A stretch of DNA of 64,000 nt from Acidobacteriota bacterium. GTDB lineage: Bacteria > Acidobacteriota > Blastocatellia > Pyrinomonadales > Pyrinomonadaceae. Of the stretch, positions 25,640 through 34,647 are shown piece by piece. The notes beneath the pieces are model-generated. The model saw only the letters and a program-made list of their open reading frames with translations, was not told the DNA's origin and did no database searches. A program made the translations under genes and the position numbers. How positions within the stretch are numbered: the first letter of the stretch is position 1; each line of letters opens with the position of its first letter. The DNA is taken from assembly GCA_016715115.1 (NCBI GenBank), contig JADKBM010000016.1, forward strand, positions 992,001 through 1,056,000, in the 5' to 3' direction.

Positions 25640-25975
25640 ATTGCTGTACTGCGTCCGGCGAACTAGTATTCTTCGCCGCCTTCCTTCTCATTCTATTCAT
25701 CGCCTTCCCGACGTATTCGCAGAAGGCGACATCAATCGTCATCCACGACACGAGTGCCGGCGGCGAGGGTGCGACATCGACCCTTCGGAACGGATTAAAT
25801 CAGCGCTCGAACGCGAAAGGCCGTGCGTCGAACCGTTCGGCGACCAGGACATCCGCGACGCGATCGAGGACGACGCAAACGGGCGCTTCTCGACAACGAA
25901 GTTGTGAAAGAGGTCGCAAACCGGATGAATTCCGGGGTCGTGATCTCGATCAAGATTCTGTTTGGTTTGCGTTGA
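25640..25975 (+). pseudogene. Secreted protein gene broken by two frameshifts
   Basis: Three frames read in turn as one plausible protein. First a signal-peptide-like FFAAFLLILFIAFPTYSQ followed by SIVIHDTSAGG. Then from about 25770 GCDIDPSERIKSALERER and CVEPFGDQDIRDAIEDD. Then from about 25880 RALLDNEVVKEVANRMNSG, VVISIKILFGLR and TGA at 25975. No start codon is obvious. The gene lies between the two papain-like genes and is most likely a decayed or mis-assembled secreted protein of about 110 residues. No family recognised. Confidence 0.5.
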
Positions 25976-26086
25976 GGTCGTCCGATACTGAGCAAGAGGA
26001 CGACTCCGTTTGAGTGCTCTGACTAATACTTGACGGTAGTATATAATTACAATTACTAATGAACTAATTTCAAGGAGGTGTGCCCC

Positions 26087-26575
26087 GTGATCTACGATGT
26101 ACCGCTTATTCCGCAGGAAACTGAAATGTCCTGCTGGGCCGCAAGCATTGCAATGATCCTGAGTTGGCGCGATGGCGTCCGCCTCGACCCGAAAAAGATC
26201 GCCGAAAATGTCGGCGGAACGAGTTATCTGCCGCAATACATTGATGGCGGTCGCGGCTTGAGCTCAAGCGACCAATACATACTGCAGCAATGGGGATTCG
26301 TTCCCGAGATCCCGAAATGCTACACCGAAATCGCGATACTGAGCCAGTTGATGTGTTACGGGCCTTTATGGTGCGCGTCGGCGACGCGTTTTGGCCCGCA
26401 CGTTCGCGTGATCAGCGGAATGATGGGCAATCGGCTTTTTCTTAACGATCCGCGCCCACCGGGTGTCGGCGAGCGATATGAATCCAGTTTCAATGCGGTG
26501 TTCGGACTGCAGGAAGAATTGGCCCGAATGGAGGCGGCCGAGACGTCGCCGGTCTATCTCGCCCATCTGCAATAG
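26087..26575 (+). CDS. AvrRpt2/papain-like cysteine protease, copy 2
   Basis: 162 residues if started at GTG 26087, eight bases after AAGGAGG (26072-26078). This makes its length and N-terminus (VIYDVPLIPQETEMSCWAAS) equal to copy 1. Predicted catalytic residues fall at the same positions: Gln10, Cys16, His105, Asn120/Asp121. Sequence between the motifs differs considerably from copy 1, so the duplication is not recent. Cytoplasmic by sequence. A TATAAT lies at 26042-26047, but no good -35 is spaced with it. Confidence 0.82.
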   Translation: MIYDVPLIPQETEMSCWAASIAMILSWRDGVRLDPKKIAENVGGTSYLPQYIDGGRGLSSSDQYILQQWGFVPEIPKCYTEIAILSQLMCYGPLWCASATRFGPHVRVISGMMGNRLFLNDPRPPGVGERYESSFNAVFGLQEELARMEAAETSPVYLAHLQ

Positions 26576-26709
26576 CACGCGCCTCCTGTCACCGGCAAAC
26601 GATCGGAGCTTCCGCAAACCTGACGATGCTTGCCTGAACGCACTCGCTGCCGGACGGGAAAACGAAGAGCAGATCTGAGACTGGTAAAACCTAAATGAAA
26701 TCAGAGCGA

Positions 26710-27669
26710 TCAGTCGGCCTTTTCGATCGCCGAAAGCTTGCGGATGTCGATCGAGATCGGTTCGTGATTTTCGATCGGGTTGTACATCGTCGCAAATTTA
26801 TAGCCAAAGCGGATCTCTCCGGTCTTGTACGATGAACGGGCGTGAACAGACTGCGCGAACGTCTCATCGGTCGCGGAAAGCAGGATAAGCAACTCGGCGT
26901 CGATGCGTTTGAAATCGGCCTCGGTCATACCGAACATCGGCGATGATTCGTCGATCGGATGGACAACCGTCCAAGCCAGCGGAAAGAATGACACGTTCGA
27001 TCTTTCGAGCTTCAGAAGATCGAATTTTCGGACGATCCGTCCGTTCTCTTCGCAAAATCTCGAAAATGCGACCTGCGCGTTGACGTCGATCAGTTGGTTG
27101 TTTCGGCTGTTCGCGATGCGGAACATCAGTCCGGTGAGGTCCCGATACGGCGCGACAATCGCGTTCTCGCTGAAGATGATCCGCGCCGTCGGCCGTGCAA
27201 AACGGGCGAAGACGACACCGGTGATGAGGGCATTGGCGAGCAGGCTGTAATACGATTCGATCGTCACGATCATATTCGGCCAAAAACCGACGGGATGGAT
27301 CGTACCGTAACCGATCGTGGCAAAGGTTTGAACGGAAAAGAAGAACGCCCTCACAAAAATGTTCTCAAACGGTATCGACGAAGTATCGACCAGGGCGTCG
27401 GCTCCGAACGCCGAGTAAATCAGCCCGAAAAAGACGTTGCTAACGAAATAGAGAAGCAAAACGAGTCCAAGGAACGCCGACCAGGACATCGTAAGCGAGT
27501 AATGATAGACGTTGAGGGTCGTGAGTCGCCCCATTCCGGTCCGGGCGACGTTAAACGAACCGTCTCGATTCAGAAACCGCAGCCGGCTTTCTGAGGCTAC
27601 CTTGGCCCCAAATCCAAGATCTCGGCTCTCCTGGGTTACTTCGTTCTCTCCGGTTTCTTGTCGGGACAT
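26710..27669 (-). CDS. KirBac-type inward-rectifier potassium channel
   Basis: 319 residues. An N-terminal slide-helix region (HYSLTMSWSAFLGLVLLLYF), the first membrane helix, a pore loop FFFSVQTFATIGYGTIHPVG with the K+ filter TIGYG (residues 118-122), and a second helix (YYSLLANALITGVVFARFARP) precede a cytoplasmic immunoglobulin-like domain (IIFSENAIVAPYRDLTGLMFR, ..FPLAWTVVHPIDESSPM). This is the layout of bacterial Kir channels, which form tetramers in the inner membrane. Its start codon is next to a repeat-rich gap with no clear Shine-Dalgarno. Confidence 0.93.
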   Translation of the reverse strand: MSRQETGENEVTQESRDLGFGAKVASESRLRFLNRDGSFNVARTGMGRLTTLNVYHYSLTMSWSAFLGLVLLLYFVSNVFFGLIYSAFGADALVDTSSIPFENIFVRAFFFSVQTFATIGYGTIHPVGFWPNMIVTIESYYSLLANALITGVVFARFARPTARIIFSENAIVAPYRDLTGLMFRIANSRNNQLIDVNAQVAFSRFCEENGRIVRKFDLLKLERSNVSFFPLAWTVVHPIDESSPMFGMTEADFKRIDAELLILLSATDETFAQSVHARSSYKTGEIRFGYKFATMYNPIENHEPISIDIRKLSAIEKAD

Positions 27670-27737
27670 CTTTTTTTATTGTGAGCAGTGAGCGGTAGGC
27701 AGTAAGCCGGAAGCAGTGGTCAGGTGGGCCGTCATTT

Positions 27738-28116
27738 GCTCACTGCCTACTGCTCACCGCTCACCGCTCACCGCTCACTGCTCACCGCTCACCGCTCACC
27801 GCTCACCGCTCACCGCTCACCGCTCACCGCTCACCGCTCACCGCTCACCGCTCACCGCTCACTGCTTACTGCCTACTGCTCACCGCTCACCGCTCACCGC
27901 TCACCGCTCACCGCTCACCGCTCACCGTTCACCGCTCACCGTTCACCGCTCACCGCTCACCGTTCACCGCTCACCGCTCACCGCTCACCGCTCACCGCTC
28001 ACCGCTCACCGCTCACCGCTCACCGCTCACCGCTCACCGCTCACCGTTCACCGCTCACCGCTCACCGCTCACCGCTCACTGCTTACTGCCTACTGCTCAC
28101 CGCTCACCGCTCACTG
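27738..28116. repeat. GCTCACC heptamer array (~54 units)
   Basis: About 380 bases of tandem 7-base units, mostly CGCTCAC, with CACTG, TTACTG, CCTACTG and GTTCACC variants spaced through. A shorter reverse-complement stretch (27679-27722, GAGCAGTGAGCGG and similar) lies on its left. The array overlaps the last six codons of the large oxidoreductase gene. Confidence 0.95.
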
Positions 28117-31100
28117 AAACATCAAACCACATATTCGTCAGTTTCTCCTGAATCGAATTCGCCCGCAGACGATCGTTCAGGTTCTTGAAATCGACGAAAT
28201 CGAGGTCTTGATCCTGATTGAAACACGAAAACACGAAAAACTCTTCGCCGGTATGCGGGTTGACGTGTCGCTGCAGGCACTGCGCGCAGACTTCCTTCAT
28301 CATGCATTGCATCGGCGAGTTGATCGAACCGATGGCCGTGTGTTTTTCCTTCAGATACGGCATCAACGCGTTGAATCTCGCCTCCTTGACGCCGTTCATC
28401 ATCCGGTCCGAACCGATCGCGATGATGCGGTCGACATCGCTCAATTCGACTGTTTTCGTCCCGAGCTTGCCTTCCGCATAAGCGACCATCGCCTGCACGA
28501 TGTTCCCGCGGAAATGCGCGTCGTGCGGCCGTTGCGGTTCGATCTCGACGCCGGCGTCGGTCGCCCAGATGACCTGGTCGGTCGCTTTCTCGATCTCTTC
28601 CCGCTTGTACATATCGGCGCCGTTCTTGTAGCCGGCGAAATAGATCACCTTGTTGTTCTTCTCGCGCATCGCCTTGGCGATCGAAAAGAGCACGGCGTTT
28701 CCGAGTCCGCCGCCGGCGAGCATCACCGTTTCGTTCTCAGGGATCTCGGTCGGAGTTCCGGTCGGTCCCATCACGACCACTTCCTCGCCTTCTTTGAGCA
28801 GCGCGCAAAGACGCGACGAGGTTCCCATTTCGAGGACGATCATCGAAAGAAGGCCTTTTTCCTTGTCCGTCCACGCGCCGGTCAGCGCGAGGCCTTCCAT
28901 CATTAGACGCTTGCCGTTGATGACCGGCGCCGTCGTTTCGTAATTCTGCAAGCGATAGAACTGGCCGGGCTCGAATTTTCGCGCCTGAAGCGGAGCTTTG
29001 ACGATGACATCGACGATCGTCGGCGTCAGCCGTTCGACCTTCACGACGTAAGCCTTGAGCTGTTCGTCGAGCGTCGCTTCGAGTTTGTCGAAGATCGAAT
29101 CCCTGTCGTTTTGCGAGAGCGCCTTGATTTCGTCGGCGAAGAGTTCGACGACCTTTTCGTAGCCGAACTTGGCTGACGCCATCGCCTTGACGACGTTTCC
29201 GGCGTACTTGGGATGATTGTCGCCGTAATACGAGATGAACTTTCCATCGCGTTCGTACGAAGTGAAGAATCCGGTTTCGTCCCTGGTCGCCTCGACGGCG
29301 TGAAATTTCCCGTCGCCGTTCCTTTCGAGTTTGAACGGCTGAAAAAACTGGCGCCATTCGTCGAGCTTGAAAGTTCCCGGTTTTTCCTTTTCGTAAATGA
29401 CGTTCGGCGAGGTTCCGGCGGCAACGCAGACGGTCCGCGCCGGGAGCGTGACAAACTCTCCGGCGCGCGAGAACTTGCCGGTCTCCGCATCGTAGTTTTG
29501 TTTTTCGAACACCAGCGCGCGAATCGCGCCATACTCATCGGGAACCGCCTCGGTCGGCGACATCAATTCAATGATACTGATTCCCTCTTCGAATGCTTTC
29601 TGGATTTCCTCGTGGTTCAGACGATAGGCGGGCGAATCCTGCAGGCGTTTGCGATAAACGAGCGCGACGCCGCCCCATTTTTCGAGGAGCGGCACAAAAT
29701 TCGGCTCTTCGCCGGCCTCGGCTGCACGTTTTCGCTCTTCGCGGATCGCTTTTCCGTGGACGAGAAACTCGCCCATAACCTTCTTTTCTTCCTCGTCGAA
29801 AGCTTTCCAAGCGCCTTCTTCGCCGATCTCCGCCGCGATATCTTCGAAGTACGCGAGCATCTTTTCAACTTGGACGGGATAATACGCCATCAACTCCGTC
29901 GCCGTGTCGATTCCGGTCAGTCCGCCGCCGATGACCACCGCCGGAAGGCGGACCTGCAAATTCGAAAGCGTGTCTTTTTTGAAAGCGCCGGTCAGTTGCA
30001 GCGCCATCAGAAAATCGCTCGCCTTGCGGATTCCGCGGATCAAATTGTTCTTCATCGGGACGATCGTCGGACGACCGGCCCCGGTCGCGATCGCGATATG
30101 GTCAAAGCCGAATTCCCACGCGTCCTCGATCGTCAGCGTGCCGCCGAAACGCACGCCGCCGAAGGCTCGAAAACGCTTGCGGCGGAAGAGCATCAGCTGC
30201 ATCATCGTCAGGAAGTTCTTGTCCCAGCGAACGGTGATGCCGTATTCGGAAACCCCGCCGAACCCGGAGAGAACGCGTTCATCAAGTTCGTCCGTGATCT
30301 CCGAAAGATCCTTGATCGGCTTCGGCGTCGCCTTGCCAAGATTTCCGGTCCACGAATCCGGAAGCGGCTCGATCTTCAGACCGTCAACGCCGATGACGCC
30401 GAATCCTTCGTTCAGAAGATAATGTGCCAACGTGTAGCCTGCCGGCCCGAGCCCGACGACAAGCACGTTCTTGCCGTTGTAGGGCAACTGATACGGCTGC
30501 TTTGCGTTGAGCGGATTCCAGCGCGTCAGCAGATTGTAGATCTCAAAACCGTATGGAAGATTCAACACGTCGGTCAGACTCGCGGTCTCGGCAAGCGGAA
30601 TGTTCACCGGCTCCTGCTTCTGGAAAATGCAGCCCTTCATACAGTCGTTGCAGATGCGGTGACCGGTTCCGGCGCACATCGGGTTGTCGATCGTCACCAA
30701 CGCGAGCGAGGCGATCGAATCGCCCTGCTTTTTCATCAAATGCATTTCCGATATCTTCTCGTCGAGCGGGCAACCCTCGGTCTTGATGCCGAGCGGGTTG
30801 CGCTTCGGCGCGCCGTCTTTCTCACGCAGACCTGTCGAGCAGCTGTCCTTGTCGCGTTCGTGGCAGATCAGGCAATAATCGATCTCGGCCAAGGCATCGC
30901 GCTGCGTCCCGCGGTGGTCCGTGAGTTTGAATCCGTCGCGGCGGCGCAGATTCGCATCGTGGCCGCGCATAATGCTGTGCAGTTTTTGATCCGGCCGATG
31001 CAGATGAACGAGATTCTGATAGTCGATCGGATGCGGCGTTTTGAATGAGTACCATTTCCGCGTTTTGCCGTGAAACTGGATCGCGGACCACTGTTCGAGG

Positions 31101-31789
31101 ATCTGAAGCGCGGCTTTGATCTGCAGCAAATCCCCGGAGCCTTCGATCTCGAGAATGTTCTTTTCGAAAATCTTGCCAAACGTTTTCTGTTCGAGTTTGC
31201 GATACGCGTCGCCGATCTTCGCAATCGTCTCGCGCGTTTTTTGAGAGGCTTCGACGTCTTTCGTCAGTTCCTCTTCGGCATCGGCCAGTTTTGCGGTCAT
31301 CGTCGCGACCGCCAGTTCTTCGTCGAACGGGATGGTTTCGTCAAAAGCCGCGAACTGAAGTTCCCGGATCGCCTGGGTCAGGTCGTTCGCCGCGAGTTCC
31401 GCGACTTTATCGGCGCCATACTTCTTCGCTGCGCGGCGTTGGACGAAGAACTTGTATTGCCAGATCGGACTCTGGCGTAGGATCGTCCGCTGAAACTGGT
31501 CGCGCTCGCGTTCGATGCCGAAAAGCCTGGCGACAAACTCCGACAGATGCGGCGCGGCATCGGTCAAAATGTTCGACGCGGCGCGCTTTTCGATGCCCTC
31601 ACCGCGAGCGCTTATGTAGTTGACGAGCGCTTCGTGGAGCACCGGTTCACGGTCTGCGACCTCCGCGTAAAAGGCGTCGGCGAGATCTTTCAGCCGACCG
31701 GCGTCGAAAAGATCGGAAAATCGAAATCCTTCGATCCCAAGGTCAAAATCATTGTTGTTCAACATCTCTTTATCGGAAACGGGGGTCAT
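28097..31789 (-). CDS. Large fused FAD/NAD(P) and Fe-S oxidoreductase
   Basis: 1230 residues, ATG at 31789. Residues 1-300 have no motif I know. A cysteine-rich part follows (CLICHERDKDSC at about 306, then CAGTGHRICNDCMKGC), probably Fe-S clusters. Next is a GltD/disulfide-reductase-like flavin domain with two nucleotide folds (VVGLGPAGYTLAHY near 450, VIGGGLTGIDTATEL near 615). The last third resembles the FNR-type electron-transfer subunit of dihydroorotate dehydrogenase/NfnA (from about 915), ending with a PyrK-like cluster (CMMKEVCAQC..C near 1163). Together these look like an NAD(P)H:acceptor or bifurcation-like enzyme in one chain. The substrate is unknown. The final residues SGER are encoded by the heptamer array. 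Confidence 0.82.
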   Translation of the reverse strand: MTPVSDKEMLNNNDFDLGIEGFRFSDLFDAGRLKDLADAFYAEVADREPVLHEALVNYISARGEGIEKRAASNILTDAAPHLSEFVARLFGIERERDQFQRTILRQSPIWQYKFFVQRRAAKKYGADKVAELAANDLTQAIRELQFAAFDETIPFDEELAVATMTAKLADAEEELTKDVEASQKTRETIAKIGDAYRKLEQKTFGKIFEKNILEIEGSGDLLQIKAALQILEQWSAIQFHGKTRKWYSFKTPHPIDYQNLVHLHRPDQKLHSIMRGHDANLRRRDGFKLTDHRGTQRDALAEIDYCLICHERDKDSCSTGLREKDGAPKRNPLGIKTEGCPLDEKISEMHLMKKQGDSIASLALVTIDNPMCAGTGHRICNDCMKGCIFQKQEPVNIPLAETASLTDVLNLPYGFEIYNLLTRWNPLNAKQPYQLPYNGKNVLVVGLGPAGYTLAHYLLNEGFGVIGVDGLKIEPLPDSWTGNLGKATPKPIKDLSEITDELDERVLSGFGGVSEYGITVRWDKNFLTMMQLMLFRRKRFRAFGGVRFGGTLTIEDAWEFGFDHIAIATGAGRPTIVPMKNNLIRGIRKASDFLMALQLTGAFKKDTLSNLQVRLPAVVIGGGLTGIDTATELMAYYPVQVEKMLAYFEDIAAEIGEEGAWKAFDEEEKKVMGEFLVHGKAIREERKRAAEAGEEPNFVPLLEKWGGVALVYRKRLQDSPAYRLNHEEIQKAFEEGISIIELMSPTEAVPDEYGAIRALVFEKQNYDAETGKFSRAGEFVTLPARTVCVAAGTSPNVIYEKEKPGTFKLDEWRQFFQPFKLERNGDGKFHAVEATRDETGFFTSYERDGKFISYYGDNHPKYAGNVVKAMASAKFGYEKVVELFADEIKALSQNDRDSIFDKLEATLDEQLKAYVVKVERLTPTIVDVIVKAPLQARKFEPGQFYRLQNYETTAPVINGKRLMMEGLALTGAWTDKEKGLLSMIVLEMGTSSRLCALLKEGEEVVVMGPTGTPTEIPENETVMLAGGGLGNAVLFSIAKAMREKNNKVIYFAGYKNGADMYKREEIEKATDQVIWATDAGVEIEPQRPHDAHFRGNIVQAMVAYAEGKLGTKTVELSDVDRIIAIGSDRMMNGVKEARFNALMPYLKEKHTAIGSINSPMQCMMKEVCAQCLQRHVNPHTGEEFFVFSCFNQDQDLDFVDFKNLNDRLRANSIQEKLTNMWFDVSVSGER

Positions 31790-32014
31790 ATAAGCTTCTT
31801 AACCTGATATACATTAAGTGAATCCAAAAGGTTAAATATAGCATTTGCGCCTTGGTGGGGACAAAACGCCGACGTGGCGAACCGACCTCGAAACGTCGTT
31901 CCACCCTTCGATTTTTTAGCAGTTCCGATTGTTTCGGTGCGAATCGTGGCGATTTATGTGCTATAAAATAGTTTTGTCAAAAGGTTAGAACCAGACGGAG
32001 TTTGCAGATCAGAT

Positions 32015-34522
32015 ATGGAAAAGGACGAGCGTTTATTGCCCTTGCCGACAAATTTACAGGTTACGAAACAAGACGACTATCCGGCTTCGTACTCGCCGTT
32101 TTACGATGACGAGAACTTTGAGGATCGACGTTCGATCCGCGAATATTTCAACGTCATTTACAAACGGCTGCCGCTGATTCTGGCTCTTTCGATCCTCGTC
32201 ACGGCGGGTGCCGCGTTCTATATGTATCGCCAGCCGTCGATCTATTCCGCGACGACGACGATGGTTATCGAGCCGCGAAAGCCCAAGGTTCAGCAGAAGG
32301 ATGCGATCAACATCAATTTCGGCAACGACGCCAACTATTCGAACACCCAGTTGCAGCTTTTGCAGAGCCCGGATCTGATGCGCCAGGTCGTCGTCGGACT
32401 CGGACTGCATCGCGACCCGAATCTGTTCGCCGATCAGAACCGCGGCTTTCTCAATTCGGTGAAATCCCTATTCGGCGGCGACAAGCCGAAGACGGACGGC
32501 CAGAGTTCGCTGCCGGTGTTGTCCGATTCTTCTTCGAATATCGACAGCAAGGTGGTTTTGACGCCCGCCGAACGTGCTCTCGCCGACCAGTACTCGGGAA
32601 CCTTCCTCGGAAACCTTCGCGTCGATCCGGTCGACCGCACGAATCTCGTGACGCTGACGCTCCAGAGCACGAATCCGGACGTCGCTCCGAAGGTAACGGA
32701 TATGCTGGCGAAGGTCTTCATCAAGAACGACGAAGAACTTGAAACACAGGGCTCAAAGAACGCCTACGAGGAACTGAGGAAGTCGATCGACGAGCTCAAA
32801 ACCGGGATCGGCAATCAGGAAGCCGAACTGATCAGTCTTTTGCAGGGAAACAATTTGCCGCTCCAGGATAAGGGCGGAGATTTTCGAAACAACGCGCTTC
32901 AGACTCTCTACACACAGTATCAGGAAGCCCGAAATGAGCGTTTGAAGATCGAGGCTCAATACGGCTCGGCAAAGAAGGCGGCCGACGGCAAGGGCGGAAT
33001 CCTCGCGGTCGTACCGGACAACAAGGCTATTCTCGCCGCGCGCGAGCAGAACCTGAAACGGCAGGCGGACCTTGAAAAGCGAATCGAGGATCTCGACAAG
33101 AAGGTCAAGGAAGGCGAGGAAGAACGCGCCGCGCTGCTTGAGAAGTACACCGAAGAATACTCGAAGGTAAAGGAAGTCACGGCGCGGATCGCGAAGCTCG
33201 AAGAACAAAAGACGAACCTTCAGAAAGAGATCTCGAAAAAGATCGACGACGAGGGAACAAAACTCGTCCGGAATGCCGAGAAGGAAGTGGTTTCTGGACT
33301 CGAAGCGCAGTTGCAGACCCTCATCCGGCGCGAAGGACAACTCTACGAAGGTTACAAACAGGAAGAACAAAAAGCGAACATCGAGGGCCAGGCCGAAACG
33401 CGCTTGACGACTCTCAAACGCGAGATCGAAACCAATCGCAGCCTTCTCGACACCTATACGCAGCGCCAGAAAGAACAGGAACTGGCTCTCAGCAGCAGCC
33501 GGCCTGACAATATCAAGATCACCGGCGAAGCGATTCGGCCGACGCAGCCGATCGGTCCGCAGCGCAACCGAAACATTTTGGTCGCTTTCCTGGTCTCTCT
33601 CGCGGCCGGGGTCGGACTCGCGTTCCTGCTTGATTATCTCGACGACTCGATCCGGACGTCCGACGATATCGGACGGCATCTCGGACTTCCGACGCTGGCG
33701 CTGATCCCGCATCAGGCTCCGGACAAACGACGGCTCGCGATGGCCGCCAAATCGAACGGGATCGCTTCGACGGCATTGATCACGCTCGAGGACACGCGGT
33801 CCGCGATGGCCGAATCGTATCGGCATTTGCGCACCTCGCTTCTCTTTTCGTCCGCCGGCAAGCCGCCGCAGACGATGCTCGTTACCTCTTCGCAACCGGC
33901 TGAAGGAAAGACAACGACGGCGATCAACACGGCGATCACGCTCGCGCAAGCCGGAGCGGAAGTCGTCCTTATCGACTGCGACTTGCGGCGTCCGCGTCTC
34001 CACAGTCATTTCGACCTGCCGAATTCGAGCGGTTTGACGAACTATCTTTCGGGCGAAAAGAACCCCGAAGCCCTGTTGCGAAACTACGCGAGTCTGCCGA
34101 AACTCAAGATCATCACGAGCGGGCCGATTCCGCCGAACCCGGCTGAACTCCTGAGTTCGAACGAGATGCGAAATCTGCTGCAGTTTCTGCGTGGCAACTT
34201 CAAGCACGTCATCATCGACTCGCCGCCCGCGATCTCGTTTACGGACGCGGCGATCCTTGCGACGCTGGTCGATGGCGTGATCCTCGTCGCGATGGCCGGA
34301 AAGAGTTCGATCCATCTGATGCGGCGCTTCAAACAACGGCTGGCGAACCTCGGAACGCGAATTTACGGAGTTGTTTTGAACGGCATCAAGGCGGACTCGG
34401 TCGAGTACGGTTATTACGGCTACGGCCAAACGTACAGCTATTACACCGCGCACAACGACGATTCGACGCCGTTTTTGGAAGATCTCGAAGCGCCCGTGCA
34501 GAATGAGCGGGCCGAGAAATAA
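32015..34522 (+). CDS. Polysaccharide biosynthesis tyrosine autokinase (Wzc/BY-kinase)
   Basis: 835 residues. An N-terminal Wzz domain starts about residue 45 with membrane helix 1 (LPLILALSILVTAGAAFYMY). A long periplasmic coiled coil (about 240-490) and GNVR-like segment precede helix 2 (NILVAFLVSLAAGVGLAFLL). The cytoplasmic kinase has Walker A SQPAEGKTTTA (near 628), A' VVLIDCDLRRPRLH and B VIIDSPPA. The tail has a tyrosine cluster (EYGYYGYGQTYSYYT). It controls chain length and export of capsule or exopolysaccharide through cycles of autophosphorylation. No Wza or polymerase gene is next to it; the nearby rhamnose genes fit a surface polysaccharide role. Confidence 0.93.
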   Translation: MEKDERLLPLPTNLQVTKQDDYPASYSPFYDDENFEDRRSIREYFNVIYKRLPLILALSILVTAGAAFYMYRQPSIYSATTTMVIEPRKPKVQQKDAININFGNDANYSNTQLQLLQSPDLMRQVVVGLGLHRDPNLFADQNRGFLNSVKSLFGGDKPKTDGQSSLPVLSDSSSNIDSKVVLTPAERALADQYSGTFLGNLRVDPVDRTNLVTLTLQSTNPDVAPKVTDMLAKVFIKNDEELETQGSKNAYEELRKSIDELKTGIGNQEAELISLLQGNNLPLQDKGGDFRNNALQTLYTQYQEARNERLKIEAQYGSAKKAADGKGGILAVVPDNKAILAAREQNLKRQADLEKRIEDLDKKVKEGEEERAALLEKYTEEYSKVKEVTARIAKLEEQKTNLQKEISKKIDDEGTKLVRNAEKEVVSGLEAQLQTLIRREGQLYEGYKQEEQKANIEGQAETRLTTLKREIETNRSLLDTYTQRQKEQELALSSSRPDNIKITGEAIRPTQPIGPQRNRNILVAFLVSLAAGVGLAFLLDYLDDSIRTSDDIGRHLGLPTLALIPHQAPDKRRLAMAAKSNGIASTALITLEDTRSAMAESYRHLRTSLLFSSAGKPPQTMLVTSSQPAEGKTTTAINTAITLAQAGAEVVLIDCDLRRPRLHSHFDLPNSSGLTNYLSGEKNPEALLRNYASLPKLKIITSGPIPPNPAELLSSNEMRNLLQFLRGNFKHVIIDSPPAISFTDAAILATLVDGVILVAMAGKSSIHLMRRFKQRLANLGTRIYGVVLNGIKADSVEYGYYGYGQTYSYYTAHNDDSTPFLEDLEAPVQNERAEK

Positions 34523-34531
34523 GTCGTGCTT

Positions 34532-34559
34532 ACAGGGTCACCCATTGGGTAACCCTGTT
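34532..34559 (+). terminator. Hairpin after the BY-kinase gene
   Basis: ACAGGGT..ACCCA pairs with TGGGTAACCCTGT ten bases after the stop, with one mismatch and a short loop. Only TTC follows, so it may be a weak or Rho-assisted terminator. Confidence 0.4.
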
Positions 34560-34580
34560 CGATCAACCGGCATTTCTTGA

Positions 34581-34643
34581 AACCACGAAGCGCAGCACAC
34601 GAAGCTTCTTCTTTCTTCGTGTGCCTTCGCGCGCTTCGTGGTT
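34581..34643. repeat. Inverted repeat AACCACGAAGCGC..CTTCGTGGTT
   Basis: Left arm AACCACGAAGCGC plus CACACGAAG, right arm CTTCGTGTG plus GCGCTTCGTGGTT, separated by a short T/C-rich centre. The same AACCACGAAGCGC half-site occurs at 58857-58869. It lies between two convergent genes. Confidence 0.75.
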
Positions 34644-34647
34644 CAAT

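Noticed and set aside
27738..28116. Possible CRISPR or replication-origin iterons
   Set aside because: Unit is seven bases with no spacers, and no replication gene is near.
27716..28188. Two overlapping open frames of 133 and 154 codons rich in HRSPLTA
   Set aside because: They are products of a GCTCACC heptamer array read in different frames; no start signals and no family.
29213..31048. 611-codon plus-strand frame
   Set aside because: Antisense shadow of the large oxidoreductase, which has clear motifs.
32753..34453. 566-codon frame antisense to the BY-kinase
   Set aside because: Shadow of a GC-rich, codon-biased real gene; Arg-rich composition and no domain.
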